A stretch of 64,000 nucleotides of DNA from Candidatus Nitrososphaera evergladensis SR1 (GCF_000730285.1 NZ_CP007174.1:62001-126000), one strand, 5' to 3'; counted from the first letter of the stretch, positions 50,504 to 58,600 are shown. The notes: generated by a model not told the origin, from the sequence alone. A program made the numbers and translations.

Positions 50504-52003
50504 ATGATGACGGTGTATAAACTTGAAAATGCCTCCAATCTTGATCCGCTGCTGGAGCACATTGGAGACGCCAGGTATGTCTTGCTTGGAGAAGCGTCGC
50601 ATGGGACATCCGAGTTCTATGCTTGGAGGACAGAGATCACCAAGCGCCTGATAGCTGAAAAGGATTTTTCTTTTGTGGCAGTTGAGGGAGACTGGCCGGA
50701 TTGCTATAGGGTAAATCGCTACGTAAAAGGTATGGCAGAAGCCGGGTCATCGGCCTTTGAAGTGTTGCACGCGTTCAGCCGCTGGCCTACATGGATGTGG
50801 GCAAACAGGGAAATTATCGAATTGGTCGGATGGCTAAGGTTTTACAATGACAGAAGGGTGGCAGGACGGAACAATAGAGAAAGAAGACGCGACAGAAAGG
50901 CTACTACTACTACTGCTGCTGGGTTTTACGGTCTGGATGTCTACAGCTTGTGGGAATCGCTTGATGCCGTCATGCAGTACCTCAAGAAGAATTACCCCGA
51001 TTCGTTAAAGGCGGCTATCAACGCGTACAGCTGCTTTGAGCCCTACGGCAGAGACGTCGAGGAATATGCTAGGGCGACTGCATTCATCCCAGAGTCTTGT
51101 GAAGACGAGGTTGTTGAAATGCTGGTGGAATTGAGACAAAAAGAGCAAAGGAAGGAGAGGAACTTGGCAAGTGGTGGATACAAGAGTGATGAAGAAGAAA
51201 AAGAGGCATATTTTGATGCAGAACAGAACGCCGTGGTGGCAAAAAACGCAGAATTGTATTACAGGACGATGATGAAAGGTAGCGCCGCTTCATGGAACGT
51301 CCGCGACCACCACATGATGAACACGCTTGAGCGCCTGATGAGATTTCATGGCAGCGATTCCAAGTGCATAGTATGGGCGCATAACACCCACGTTGGCGAT
51401 GCAAGGGCAACTGACATGCAAAGGGCCAAAATGGTAAACCTTGGCCAGCTTGCAAGGGAACAGGCAGGGCACGATAACGTAGTGCTGGTAGGTTTTGGAA
51501 CATACGAGGGAACCGTAATTGCTGCAAAAGAATGGGGTGAAAAAATGGAGAAGATGCCTGTCCCGCCTGCAATTGATGGAAGCTGGGACAGCTTTTTGCA
51601 CAAGTATGACGAAGCTGCCGAAAGGTATGACGATGATGGTAGTGACAGCAGAAGCAACAATGATAATGATAATCGAAAAACCATAAAGGATAAACTCTTT
51701 ATCTTTAGCAATAGGGGAAAAGAAGGATACAGCACGTTTCTTGTCCCAAGGGGGCAGAGGGCAATCGGTGTAGTTTACAACCCTTCATACGAAAGATATG
51801 GAAATTACGTGGAAACCATTCTGCCCGAACGATACGATGCACTATTGTTTATTTTGATAAAACAAATGCGCTCCGACCAATACACATGCCAGTATCGCCA
51901 GACGAGGAACTTCCAGAGACTTTTCCTACTGGTGCATGATGACATAAGCACACACGCATGTGTATGTATGCGCGCATGTATGTGCTATTGCTACTATTGT
52001 TAA
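50504..52003 (+). CDS. Erythromycin esterase-like protein, C terminus altered by a frameshift
   Basis: The open frame is 499 residues. Active-site segments are ARYVLLGEASHGTSEFYAWR, FVAVEGDWPDCYRVNRY, DRHHMMNTLERL-like (residues about 265-276) and WAHNTHVGDARATDM. The final 50 residues do not fit. At a T run (51852-51855), shifting frame by removing two bases gives LLFIDKTNALRPIHMPVSPD, the expected family ending, with a stop at 51939 (about 477 residues). The frame as read instead ends in a Cys-rich tail translated from alternating purine-pyrimidine DNA. It may be a true mutation, ribosomal slippage or sequencing error. The enzyme group is wider than macrolide resistance. Confidence 0.85.
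   Translation: MMTVYKLENASNLDPLLEHIGDARYVLLGEASHGTSEFYAWRTEITKRLIAEKDFSFVAVEGDWPDCYRVNRYVKGMAEAGSSAFEVLHAFSRWPTWMWANREIIELVGWLRFYNDRRVAGRNNRERRRDRKATTTTAAGFYGLDVYSLWESLDAVMQYLKKNYPDSLKAAINAYSCFEPYGRDVEEYARATAFIPESCEDEVVEMLVELRQKEQRKERNLASGGYKSDEEEKEAYFDAEQNAVVAKNAELYYRTMMKGSAASWNVRDHHMMNTLERLMRFHGSDSKCIVWAHNTHVGDARATDMQRAKMVNLGQLAREQAGHDNVVLVGFGTYEGTVIAAKEWGEKMEKMPVPPAIDGSWDSFLHKYDEAAERYDDDGSDSRSNNDNDNRKTIKDKLFIFSNRGKEGYSTFLVPRGQRAIGVVYNPSYERYGNYVETILPERYDALLFILIKQMRSDQYTCQYRQTRNFQRLFLLVHDDISTHACVCMRACMCYCYYC
51959..51984. repeat. Alternating purine-pyrimidine tract
   Basis: A 26-bp run of TG, TA, GC and CA steps, almost palindromic around the central GCGC. The sequence class favours Z-DNA or cruciform structure. 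It lies past the restored stop of the esterase gene, in what would then be intergenic DNA. Confidence 0.6.
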
Positions 52004-52107
52004 TCACAGAGTCAACAATACGACTCGTTTCCTAGTACGCGGACTGCTATAAATCAAAACGAGATATAGAGAGATACTCATTTATTTCATTTTTACCAAA
52101 CTTTAGA

Positions 52108-53184
52108 ATGGCCGAGAAAGAAAAACCTGGGATTGTAGAACAAGGAGATATTTTCTTTTTTTACAGGCCAAAGGTCGGCAAGGAAGAAGTCGAGGAGATA
52201 AAGGACGTGCAGAGATTCTATATGGTCACCTCGCCAGAAGAAGGAAAACAAAGAAGGCTCTTTATTCTAGGCCAGAAACAACTGCCAAAGATCGTTGAGG
52301 GCAAGTCTACGTCAGAAGAAAGAAACTGGGCTCTCAATGTGCTTACGACCTCAAACACAGAAGACATCAGAAAAGAATTACTGCCCGCCGAATATGAGAC
52401 AGAAACAAGGGGCAAAAGAAGGGTAGGACCTGCAACGCCAGCCGGTGAAGGCAAGTATTCCATAGTCAAGCATGACAATCATACCGAGCTTGCGTATGTC
52501 TTGGAGCTGCCTCCAGTGCCGGGTCCTACGCAAAAAGAATTTGAGATAAAAAAAGAGGCCAGCTACATCATTTCTGTTAAAAACCCGGACATACAGGTGC
52601 CCGGCTTTAAAGCCTTTGAAGAGAGAAAGCCGCAATACCCCTCTTCCGTAAAGGAAAAGTTTGGAGACAGACGGTGGATAAATGTGGAAGATCCGGATCT
52701 TTTGAACTATGAAAACACGCAGGTATTGCTCATCGGCGCAAGGAAAAGGGATGTCGAAGAGGAGCTGGGCATTGACCTCAACGAGGAAAAAGAGACAACC
52801 AATACCGCCGAGCTGTTCAACGAGCTAAAAATCAGAAAGGATCAAGTCCCATTAAAGCCTCTGCTGAAAGGTGATTTTCCAGGCAAAGAAGAAATGCCCT
52901 CAGAAAGGGAAGTCCAGCAGCTGTCAAGTGAGGAAGCCCCCGGAAGGGGAGGCAAGGCAGGAGGGCGTGCGGCCGCATCAAGAGCGCCGTCTGCTGCGGC
53001 AATAGCAAAGATACTCGCCGGCACTGATTTTCCAAAGAAAAAAGATGAACTTGTAAGGGTTGCAGAGAAAAATGCAGGCAGGGTAGAGTCAGCCCAAGAC
53101 ATTGTGCAAACTGTGCGCGACCTGCCAGACAGGAAATACAACAGCATGGCAGACGTGGAAAAGGCCTTGGGAAAGGTGAGCTAG
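52108..53184 (+). CDS. Large conserved hypothetical protein with C-terminal DUF2795
   Basis: 358 residues. The first 230 form a conserved domain (GDIFFFYRPKVGKEEVEEIK; FYMVTSPEEGKQRRLFILGQ; ERNWALNVLTTSNTEDIRKE; LLPAEYETETRGKRRVGPAT; SYIISVKNPDIQVPGFKAFE) that I recall from uncharacterised bacterial and archaeal proteins. A Gly/Ala-rich linker leads to one DUF2795 module at 295-357 (AAIAKILAGTDFPKKKDELV; LPDRKYNSMADVEKAL). The next gene, 10 bp on, has two such modules. Confidence 0.78.
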   Translation: MAEKEKPGIVEQGDIFFFYRPKVGKEEVEEIKDVQRFYMVTSPEEGKQRRLFILGQKQLPKIVEGKSTSEERNWALNVLTTSNTEDIRKELLPAEYETETRGKRRVGPATPAGEGKYSIVKHDNHTELAYVLELPPVPGPTQKEFEIKKEASYIISVKNPDIQVPGFKAFEERKPQYPSSVKEKFGDRRWINVEDPDLLNYENTQVLLIGARKRDVEEELGIDLNEEKETTNTAELFNELKIRKDQVPLKPLLKGDFPGKEEMPSEREVQQLSSEEAPGRGGKAGGRAAASRAPSAAAIAKILAGTDFPKKKDELVRVAEKNAGRVESAQDIVQTVRDLPDRKYNSMADVEKALGKVS

Positions 53185-53194
53185 AGTAGAGAAA

Positions 53195-53764
53195 ATGGCG
53201 CAGTTCAAGTGCGAAATATGCGGAGACGGTTTTGAGCAAAAGTCCCGGTTTGAAAGACACCTGGCAACGGCACACCCTGACAGAGCGCCGTCTGCCGCGG
53301 ATTTGGAAAAAGCATTGTCTGGTGTACAATACCCAAAGACAAAAGAGGAGCTGCTGACTGCCTACGCGTCGCAGCAAGTATCTGATGACGAGCTTCGAAA
53401 ACTTGTAGAGTCGCTGCCAAGTCGCACGTACAGAGATGCTGCAGAAGTTGCAATTGCATTGGGAGAAGTAAAGAAAAAGCAGGGAATCCGGAGCGCAAGT
53501 GAAGTTGCCGAGAGTGAAGCGCCAAGCGCAAGGGGCGGAAGGACCGCGGCAAGCACAGCAACATCCGCCGCGGCGGTTGCAAAGGCTCTTTCTGGCGTGG
53601 ATTTTCCAAAGAGAAAGGATGAGCTAAAAGAGTATGCACAGAGGCATATTCTAGAGTCCGGGCTTGATAACCCAAAAGACATAGTGGACATGATAGGCAT
53701 GCTGCCGGACAAGGAATATCACGACATGTCTGATGTAGAGAAATCGCTGTTTGCGCAAACTTGA
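53195..53764 (+). CDS. C2H2 zinc finger fused to two DUF2795 modules
   Basis: 189 residues. The N-terminal classical finger is FKCEICGDGFEQKSRFERHL then ATAH (Cys-x2-Cys ... His-x4-His). The two DUF2795 modules are at about 30-90 (ADLEKALSGVQYPKTKEELL; LPSRTYRDAAEVAIAL) and 125-186 (AAVAKALSGVDFPKRKDELK; LPDKEYHDMSDVEKSL). It is in an operon with the preceding gene. The finger suggests nucleic-acid or protein binding. DUF2795 has no established function that I know of. Confidence 0.85.
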   Translation: MAQFKCEICGDGFEQKSRFERHLATAHPDRAPSAADLEKALSGVQYPKTKEELLTAYASQQVSDDELRKLVESLPSRTYRDAAEVAIALGEVKKKQGIRSASEVAESEAPSARGGRTAASTATSAAAVAKALSGVDFPKRKDELKEYAQRHILESGLDNPKDIVDMIGMLPDKEYHDMSDVEKSLFAQT

Positions 53765-53827
53765 AGTACAAAAAGAAGAAAAATCTACCAAGTCCTTATT
53801 TCCCGCGCTTTTTTGCTTGTTTTTTCT

Positions 53828-54148
53828 TTATTTCTTCTTCCTTATTAGGCGCTGATGCTGCAAATAAAAGAGGTCTATTACTGCTTTTACATCTTCGGGT
53901 TTCTGAATCTCATGACTCACCCATCCAGATTTTGGAATGACATGGTGCGGCAGCACTTTTCCCTCGGATATGAGTCTCTTGCTGATTCTAGTTGGAAATT
54001 GCAAATCTGCTATTTCGTCGCCATGAATGTGTCCCATCTCAATGCCGTTCACATAAAATCTGGTAGTTGCAAAATCGTGCTCATGTATAGTAACTCCCTC
54101 CCAACCAAGCAACTCTCGCTTTATGACTTCACTTGAAGGCAAATCCAT
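53828..54148 (-). CDS. Luciferase-like domain protein (DUF5519 type)
   Basis: 106 residues. The sequence RFYVNGIEMGHIHGDEIADL, FPTRISKRLISEGKVLPHHV and SGWVSHEIQKPEDVKAVIDL matches a small family often labelled luciferase domain or DUF5519. The histidines are conserved in that family, and the biochemical role is unknown. It ends with a basic tail (RLIRKKK). Confidence 0.75.
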   Translation of the reverse strand: MDLPSSEVIKRELLGWEGVTIHEHDFATTRFYVNGIEMGHIHGDEIADLQFPTRISKRLISEGKVLPHHVIPKSGWVSHEIQKPEDVKAVIDLFYLQHQRLIRKKK

Positions 54149-54294
54149 CCGACGGCGTTTTCATCTCTTAATGCTTGTATGCTGCACCGCAGTTATTACC
54201 TCTTTCTGTGCATACATGCACGCATGGCAGAAATTTGCTGCATTCGATAAAAAATGAAAAAATATGATGTGGTGCATGTCTTTGCACTTTTTTC

Positions 54295-54834
54295 TTAGGA
54301 ATCAACAACAGTCAGCGCAAAAAAGTTGTCCGAAATATTGTATTGTGGCCTGTTGCCGGTGGCATTATGGATAGCTTCTGCAATCGTCTTACAAAAGAAG
54401 AGCGAACACTTGTATCCCATATTGTGATGCACTAGTAACTGGATCTTGTTGTCTTGTGTTCTCTTTTTAGAGAAGGTAAAACGTGATGCTATCGACCATA
54501 TCTCTAGACTCTCAATAAGCGCATCTTCTGAATACTCTCCGTGCAAAATAAACTGCAGAGCTTTTGGATCAGTCTTGCTGTTGGCCTGTGATACTTCTAT
54601 TATTTCTTCTTCGGTCATTTTCTCCATTATGACCCTGAGTCTGGCCTTTGAGACTGGAACCATCATGCCCTTTGCGGTCTTTGTGTTGCACCAGATATAT
54701 TGCATGAAAGCTTTGTGCACTAGAGAGTTAAGGCTGATTCCTTCCTCCTCTGCCTCGCGCTTCAGCTGATCCAGAACACTACTCTTTACTCGAAATGTCT
54801 TTGTTTCAGTTTCTTCTTTTGAATTGCTAATCAA
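54295..54834 (-). CDS. Ribbon-helix-helix N-terminal domain protein
   Basis: 179 residues. Residues 10-48 (ETKTFRVKSSVLDQLKREAE; EEGISLNSLVHKAFMQYI) are a ribbon-helix-helix DNA-binding motif like CopG/Arc. The rest (about 60-179) is an alpha/beta effector region (ARLRVIMEKMTEEEIIEVSQ; IQLLVHHNMGYKCSLFFCK) without a clear family. It may be a one-component regulator, standing next to the repeat-rich surface protein. Confidence 0.78.
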   Translation of the reverse strand: MISNSKEETETKTFRVKSSVLDQLKREAEEEGISLNSLVHKAFMQYIWCNTKTAKGMMVPVSKARLRVIMEKMTEEEIIEVSQANSKTDPKALQFILHGEYSEDALIESLEIWSIASRFTFSKKRTQDNKIQLLVHHNMGYKCSLFFCKTIAEAIHNATGNRPQYNISDNFFALTVVDS

Positions 54835-55054
54835 AGTGTTGATAATAATGTTGATGGTTGAAGAAAGATAAAAAGGGACAAGGAAGCTGCGACGTTACTG
54901 CCGTACCATGAGAAAGGCATTGCATGTTTCTTTGTTATACCGGGACTTTGTATCTTGCTTTTGCCAAGCACTGTCACAGTATTTCTGAAATTTTTGAAAT
55001 ATCTTCTTTATGCTTGGTCCTTCATAATGGCCGAGAGAGAAATTTTATTATCTG

Positions 55055-55095
55055 ATAAAAAGAAAAAAGTCTAATGCTCCTTCATAGGAGGAGCA
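55055..55095 (-). terminator. Hairpin plus T-run after the repeat-protein gene
   Basis: On the minus strand: TGCTCCT-7 nt-AGGAGCA (55095-55075), followed by TTAGACTTTTTTCTTTTT. It starts 21 bp after the stop of the gene at 55116-55997 and looks like an intrinsic terminator. T-rich ends are the known archaeal signal; the hairpin is an extra. Confidence 0.6.
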
Positions 55096-55115
55096 ATATG
55101 TCTCAGTAGCGTATC

Positions 55116-55997
55116 TCAAGCTGTTGCGTTACCTGATGGTGTAGTTGATGTTGCGTTACCTGATGGTGTAGTTGATGTTGCGTTACCTGATGGTGTAGTT
55201 GATGTTGCGTTACCTGATGGTGTAGTTGATGTTGCGTTACCTGATGGTGTAGTTGATGTTGCGTTACCTGATGGTGTAGTTGATGTTGCGTTACCTGATG
55301 GTGTAGTTGATGTTGCGTTACCTGATGGTGTAGTTGATGTTGCGTTACCTGATGGTGTAGTTGATGTTGCGTTACCTGATGGTGTAGTTGCGCTTACAGT
55401 GAGCGTAGTTGAAGCTTTAACGCCGTTGGCATCTGTTGCACTGACATCGTGACTGCCGCTTGTTATGTCAGCAGGAGGCGTTGCAGTTGCGGTAAATGAA
55501 CCATTGGCATCTGTTGTTACGGGTTCTAGCGTATCCAGAGTAAGATCGTCGATCATCAGCGTCGCGTTTTGGTTGCTGCTAAAGCCAGAGCCAGTGACAG
55601 TCAGCTGCTCATCCGCATTGACGGAAGATGGCGTCAGAACAAGAGTTGCATTTTTTGATAGTGCTGTTATATTTCCCGGTGGCGCGGTTACGTTACCTCC
55701 CGGTGGCGCGGTTACGTTACCTCCCGGTGGCGCGGTTACGTTACCTCCCGGTGGCGCGGTTACGTTACCTCCCGGTGGCGCGGTTACGTTACCTCCCGGT
55801 GGCGCGGTTACGTTACCTCCCGGTGGCGCGGTTACGTTACCTCCCGGTGGCGCGGTTACGTTACCTCCTGTTGCTGTCCCGTTGGTTGCATTTTGCGCTG
55901 ATGCAAACGGGCTTACCATTGCCAAAGATGCAATCGCAAAGCCCGCAACCAACAGGCAGGACGTCAACAGTTTCCTATTTCCTGTTAGACTTGACAT
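55116..55997 (-). CDS. Secreted repeat-rich surface protein
   Basis: 293 residues. MSSLTGNRKLLTSCLLVAGF begins a signal peptide cleaved near FASAQ (34). Next are eight repeats of NVTAPPGG (about 47-112), then one Ig/transthyretin-like domain (113-200: VLTPSSVNADEQLTVTGSGF; ADITSGSHDVSATDANGVKA), then ten repeats of TTPSGNATS to the end. Every repeat contains an N-x-T glycosylation site, so a highly glycosylated stalk is predicted. There is no membrane anchor at the C terminus. The 27-bp DNA repeats look identical, pointing to recent amplification. Confidence 0.82.
   Translation of the reverse strand: MSSLTGNRKLLTSCLLVAGFAIASLAMVSPFASAQNATNGTATGGNVTAPPGGNVTAPPGGNVTAPPGGNVTAPPGGNVTAPPGGNVTAPPGGNVTAPPGGNVTAPPGNITALSKNATLVLTPSSVNADEQLTVTGSGFSSNQNATLMIDDLTLDTLEPVTTDANGSFTATATPPADITSGSHDVSATDANGVKASTTLTVSATTPSGNATSTTPSGNATSTTPSGNATSTTPSGNATSTTPSGNATSTTPSGNATSTTPSGNATSTTPSGNATSTTPSGNATSTTPSGNATA
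55123..55391. repeat. Ten tandem 27-bp repeats
   Basis: The unit in plus-strand terms is GTTGCGTTACC TGATGGTGTAGTTGAT and encodes SGNATSTTP. Copies appear identical at the DNA level, including third positions. Copy number can change without a frameshift. Confidence 0.92.
55680..55866. repeat. Eight tandem 24-bp repeats
   Basis: The unit in plus-strand terms is GGCGCGGTTACG TTACCTCCCGGT, encoding NVTAPPGG in the same gene. Copies are near-identical. Confidence 0.9.
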
Positions 55998-56163
55998 TAC
56001 GGCATTTCTGTGTTAGTGATTCTTAAGATTTGAGGAAACACAGTAGCTATCCTCACTACCCAAAATATTCATAGTAAAACCTCTACGAAACTACTACCTC
56101 TCTCTCTATTGCAGCGCATTATGAGCAAAAAAGGAAGGAGGAGGATATAGGTAGAGGTTGTCG

Positions 56164-57000
56164 CTACCCGCGCTCCTTTGCAACAGTGCCGTAGATGGGT
56201 TCAGTGCCAAAGTGGTTGTCTATCTTGTCAGGTCCCAGCGTCATGGCAATTGCAGAGTTGCCTATTATCTTGATAGTTACTGGTACATCCTGCACTGGGC
56301 CCTTTGACATTGTGACGGTAACTGTTCCATTGATGGTCGGGTTGCCAGACTCGTCGTTCTTGATTTGAGTCACTTTTAGATCCGACACTTCATGCTCATG
56401 CGGGGCAGTTCCGTCAGGGCGGACCATCTCTATTTTGGCTACAAAGGAAAGGTTGCTTCCTGCGGACGTGGATGTGTTGTTCTGTCCTGTCATTGAGGTG
56501 GCATTTCCTGTAACAGTGGTCTTGTTACCATCTGTTGTTACTGTCGCGTTGCCCTGTGTGGTTACTGTCGCGTTGCCGGCCGTTACAGTAGCGTTGCCGC
56601 CAGTGGCTGCAGTTGCGTTGCTCTTTACTTCTTCCAGCTTCCAGATTCCAGCCAGTATCCATGCAGGCTTGTTAGCTTCCTGCTGTATGCTTGCAATCCG
56701 GCCCGTTAGCCTGCCGTCTTGCATCTTCAAGCCTGTCTGGTTTCCCGTTGGGGCCGTGCCTGTTTGGTTCCCTGTAGTGGCCGTTTGATTTCCTGTCTGA
56801 TTTCCTGTGGTCGAAGTCTGGTTTCCTGAACCTGTTACATTTCCAACCAGGCTCTTTCCAGCCTTCGTCGCGTTTCCAATCAGGTCTTGGATTGGATTTT
56901 GTGCATAGCTTTTTGCCACTGAAAAAGAGCCGGCCACGATAGCCGAGACAAGTACAGCGGCAATTGCAGCAGAAAATACCTTAGCCTTGTCGTTCATCAA
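56164..57000 (-). CDS. Secreted glycosylation-site-rich protein, paralogue of the 42146 N-terminal domain
   Basis: 278 residues with a signal peptide ending near SYAQ (33). Residues 50-90 are Asn/Gln/Thr-rich repeats (TGNQTGNQTATTGNQTG). The conserved domain (about 92-278) reads GRIASIQQEANKPAWILAGI, WKLEEVK, MVRPDGTAPHEHEVSDLKV, VPVTIKIIGNSAIAMTLGPD and NHFGTEPIYGTV, matching the first domain of the cupredoxin protein at 42146. A Thr/Asn-rich insert (about 130-170) breaks it. No copper domain is present here. The role is unknown, on the cell exterior. Confidence 0.8.
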   Translation of the reverse strand: MMNDKAKVFSAAIAAVLVSAIVAGSFSVAKSYAQNPIQDLIGNATKAGKSLVGNVTGSGNQTSTTGNQTGNQTATTGNQTGTAPTGNQTGLKMQDGRLTGRIASIQQEANKPAWILAGIWKLEEVKSNATAATGGNATVTAGNATVTTQGNATVTTDGNKTTVTGNATSMTGQNNTSTSAGSNLSFVAKIEMVRPDGTAPHEHEVSDLKVTQIKNDESGNPTINGTVTVTMSKGPVQDVPVTIKIIGNSAIAMTLGPDKIDNHFGTEPIYGTVAKERG

Positions 57001-57532
57001 AACATATAATCACTAGGAAATGTTTAATGAGTTTCGACCTTGACTTTGACGTGCGTCAGATAAGCTAGAATGGGCAAGAGACTTTACTAGAAGGATAATC
57101 AAGAATAGTTACTGTCCAATCATAATGAGTTAGTTGGCCTCGCATGTGATCTTTCTCTCTCTAACAAGCGTATGTGCGTGTGCGTGAGAAAAATACCCGC
57201 GCCCCTATTACATGTCGATGTCAAGTCTAACAGGAAACGAGGCGCGGGTGAGGTACTCTCCGTACCTTGTAATGCAAACAAGTATCTAATAAGATTAGTG
57301 GGTAATAGCTACAGGCCTTTTATATGGAAGAAATTCTCCAGTTGGCCCGGCTCAGAAAGCTCTGCCTCTTGGTCTCATCTTTGGGAAAAACCTGTCACGA
57401 AGAAATGTTCTTTTCTCTCTTTCCCCGCCTGGGTCTCTACATGTGCATATAATGAAAATGCGCAGGAGCTAAAGTAACTTTGTTACTCGCTAATGATACG
57501 CAATCATTAATAAAAAAATTTGGCTATTACGG
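57001..57532. other. Gene-poor gap containing an inverted repeat and an MSSLTGN frame
   Basis: 532 bp. CCCGCGCC at about 57197 and GGCGCGGG at about 57239 are perfect inverted arms enclosing a copy of the repeated 20-bp element (57218). A long frame across 57172-57477 has no protein-like features. TG-rich alternating DNA is at 57170-57187. Nothing else is recognised. Confidence 0.5.
57218..57289 (+). other. Copy of the repeated 20-bp start-like element (23-codon frame MSSLTGN...)
   Basis: ATGTCAAGTCTAACAGGAAA is identical to the first 20 bases of the surface-protein gene starting at 55997 (minus strand). Here it opens a 23-codon frame (MSSLTGNEARVRYS...). An in-frame ATG lies at 57212. It could be a displaced gene start, a translated peptide or a shared nucleic-acid signal. 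Confidence 0.45.
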
Positions 57533-58144
57533 TTGCATACAGTCATGGAAGCATCAGGAAAGAGTAACAGAAAAACACAGATGATGGTGATGGCAGGCGT
57601 CATGGCTGCAGTCCTGGCTACGGCGGCAGTCTTTATGACGCAACCTGTACTAGCGCAGCAAGGAACCAACAGCACACAATCCAACAACAACCAGCTACAG
57701 CAACAACAGCAGCAGGGCGTGCCACAGCTTAACGGCACCGTAAACTTGCGAGACGCTGCAAAGGCATTTTTGCGCGACAACGTAAAGGTGCCATTTGACA
57801 GTGCCCTTAACACGGCAAAGGGAGCAGTCTCTAACGGCACCGTGATCGGCGGTCAACTTACAGTGGTTCAGGGCTACCTCGTATACGCGTTCAAGGTCGC
57901 CAATTTCGATGCTGACACAAGCCAAATAGTCATAGTGGATGCAGGAAACGGCTCTGTCCTGTACACCTCTGGCAACATGCCGCTGCACTTTGGCGGATTT
58001 GGAGGCGGAGGCTATGGGTGCGCTCGCGGTCACTTCTCTGGCCATCATGGCATGAACTGGGGCGACAGGGCTCCTTGGTCTTCTTCGCCATCATCTTCAG
58101 ACAGTGGTAGTAGCGGCGGGTCTTCAGCTGCCCTTAATGCTTGA
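57533..58144 (+). CDS. Secreted PepSY-like domain protein
   Basis: 203 residues (a start at MEASGK, 57545, is also possible). A signal peptide covers up to about VLAQ (42), followed by a Gln/Asn-rich segment. Residues 65-150 form a PepSY-like unit: LRDAAKAFLRDNVKVPFDSA, GQLTVVQGYLVYAFKVANFD and SQIVIVDAGNGSVLYTSG. The tail is Gly/His/Ser-rich (FGGFGGGGYGCARGHFSGHH) and could bind metal. PepSY domains usually inhibit or present peptides on the outside of the membrane. Confidence 0.8.
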   Translation: MHTVMEASGKSNRKTQMMVMAGVMAAVLATAAVFMTQPVLAQQGTNSTQSNNNQLQQQQQQGVPQLNGTVNLRDAAKAFLRDNVKVPFDSALNTAKGAVSNGTVIGGQLTVVQGYLVYAFKVANFDADTSQIVIVDAGNGSVLYTSGNMPLHFGGFGGGGYGCARGHFSGHHGMNWGDRAPWSSSPSSSDSGSSGGSSAALNA

Positions 58145-58227
58145 GTGCCCCGCAACTCTTCCTTTTTTCTTTTTTCTGTCGCAGTTGCACACATCTCTGA
58201 TGCTATTGCAGCCTCCTCTCCTCAAAT

Positions 58228-58350
58228 CTATTCAATAGTGTCAGGGCAGTTTTTGCAGTAAAGGCCCTGCTTGTCTCCACTGTAAGCATTGGAAAGGTCA
58301 AAAAGAACGGAATCTCCGCAACAATATGCTTGGGCGTTAAACGACCGCAT
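58228..58350 (-). CDS. Tiny zinc-ribbon protein (40 residues)
   Basis: Reads MRSFNAQAYCCGDSVLFDLS and then NAYSGDKQGLYCKNCPDTIE. A Cys pair (YCCGD) and CxxC (YCKNC) 22 residues apart are arranged as in a small zinc ribbon. An A-rich element lies about 20 bp before the ATG on the minus strand. It is divergent from the zinc-ribbon gene at 58460. Confidence 0.5.
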   Translation of the reverse strand: MRSFNAQAYCCGDSVLFDLSNAYSGDKQGLYCKNCPDTIE

Positions 58351-58459
58351 TTCTGTTGAGGAATTTTTTTGTGTACGTGCACACCACAGTATTACTTCTT
58401 CGTCAGCTTACACATATGCAAGATGTATATGTGCCTACTCGCCACTGGTGAGGCAGCAA

Positions 58460-58600
58460 ATGACCTTTTGCGAATTTTATTGCTTTAACTGTAACCAGCC
58501 AGCAGACGAACATCGAGACGGTAGCTGCCGCAACTGTGGCAAGCCTGTCACTAGACTCGTGGAAAAGAATCATCAGCAGCAAAAAGAAAAAAAGGCATGA
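58460..58600 (+). CDS. Tiny zinc-ribbon protein (46 residues)
   Basis: Reads MTFCEFYCFNCNQPADEHRD and then GSCRNCGKPVTRLVEKNHQQ, ending in a basic tail. CFNC and CRNC form a zinc ribbon. The frame is open upstream to 58289, but the ribbon starts at this ATG and the upstream part overlaps the divergent gene. Function unknown. Confidence 0.6.
   Translation: MTFCEFYCFNCNQPADEHRDGSCRNCGKPVTRLVEKNHQQQKEKKA

Noticed and set aside
57172-57477. 101-codon frame after the exported-protein gene
   Set aside because: Its composition is irregular, it has no motif, and it crosses an inverted repeat and the repeated 20-bp element.
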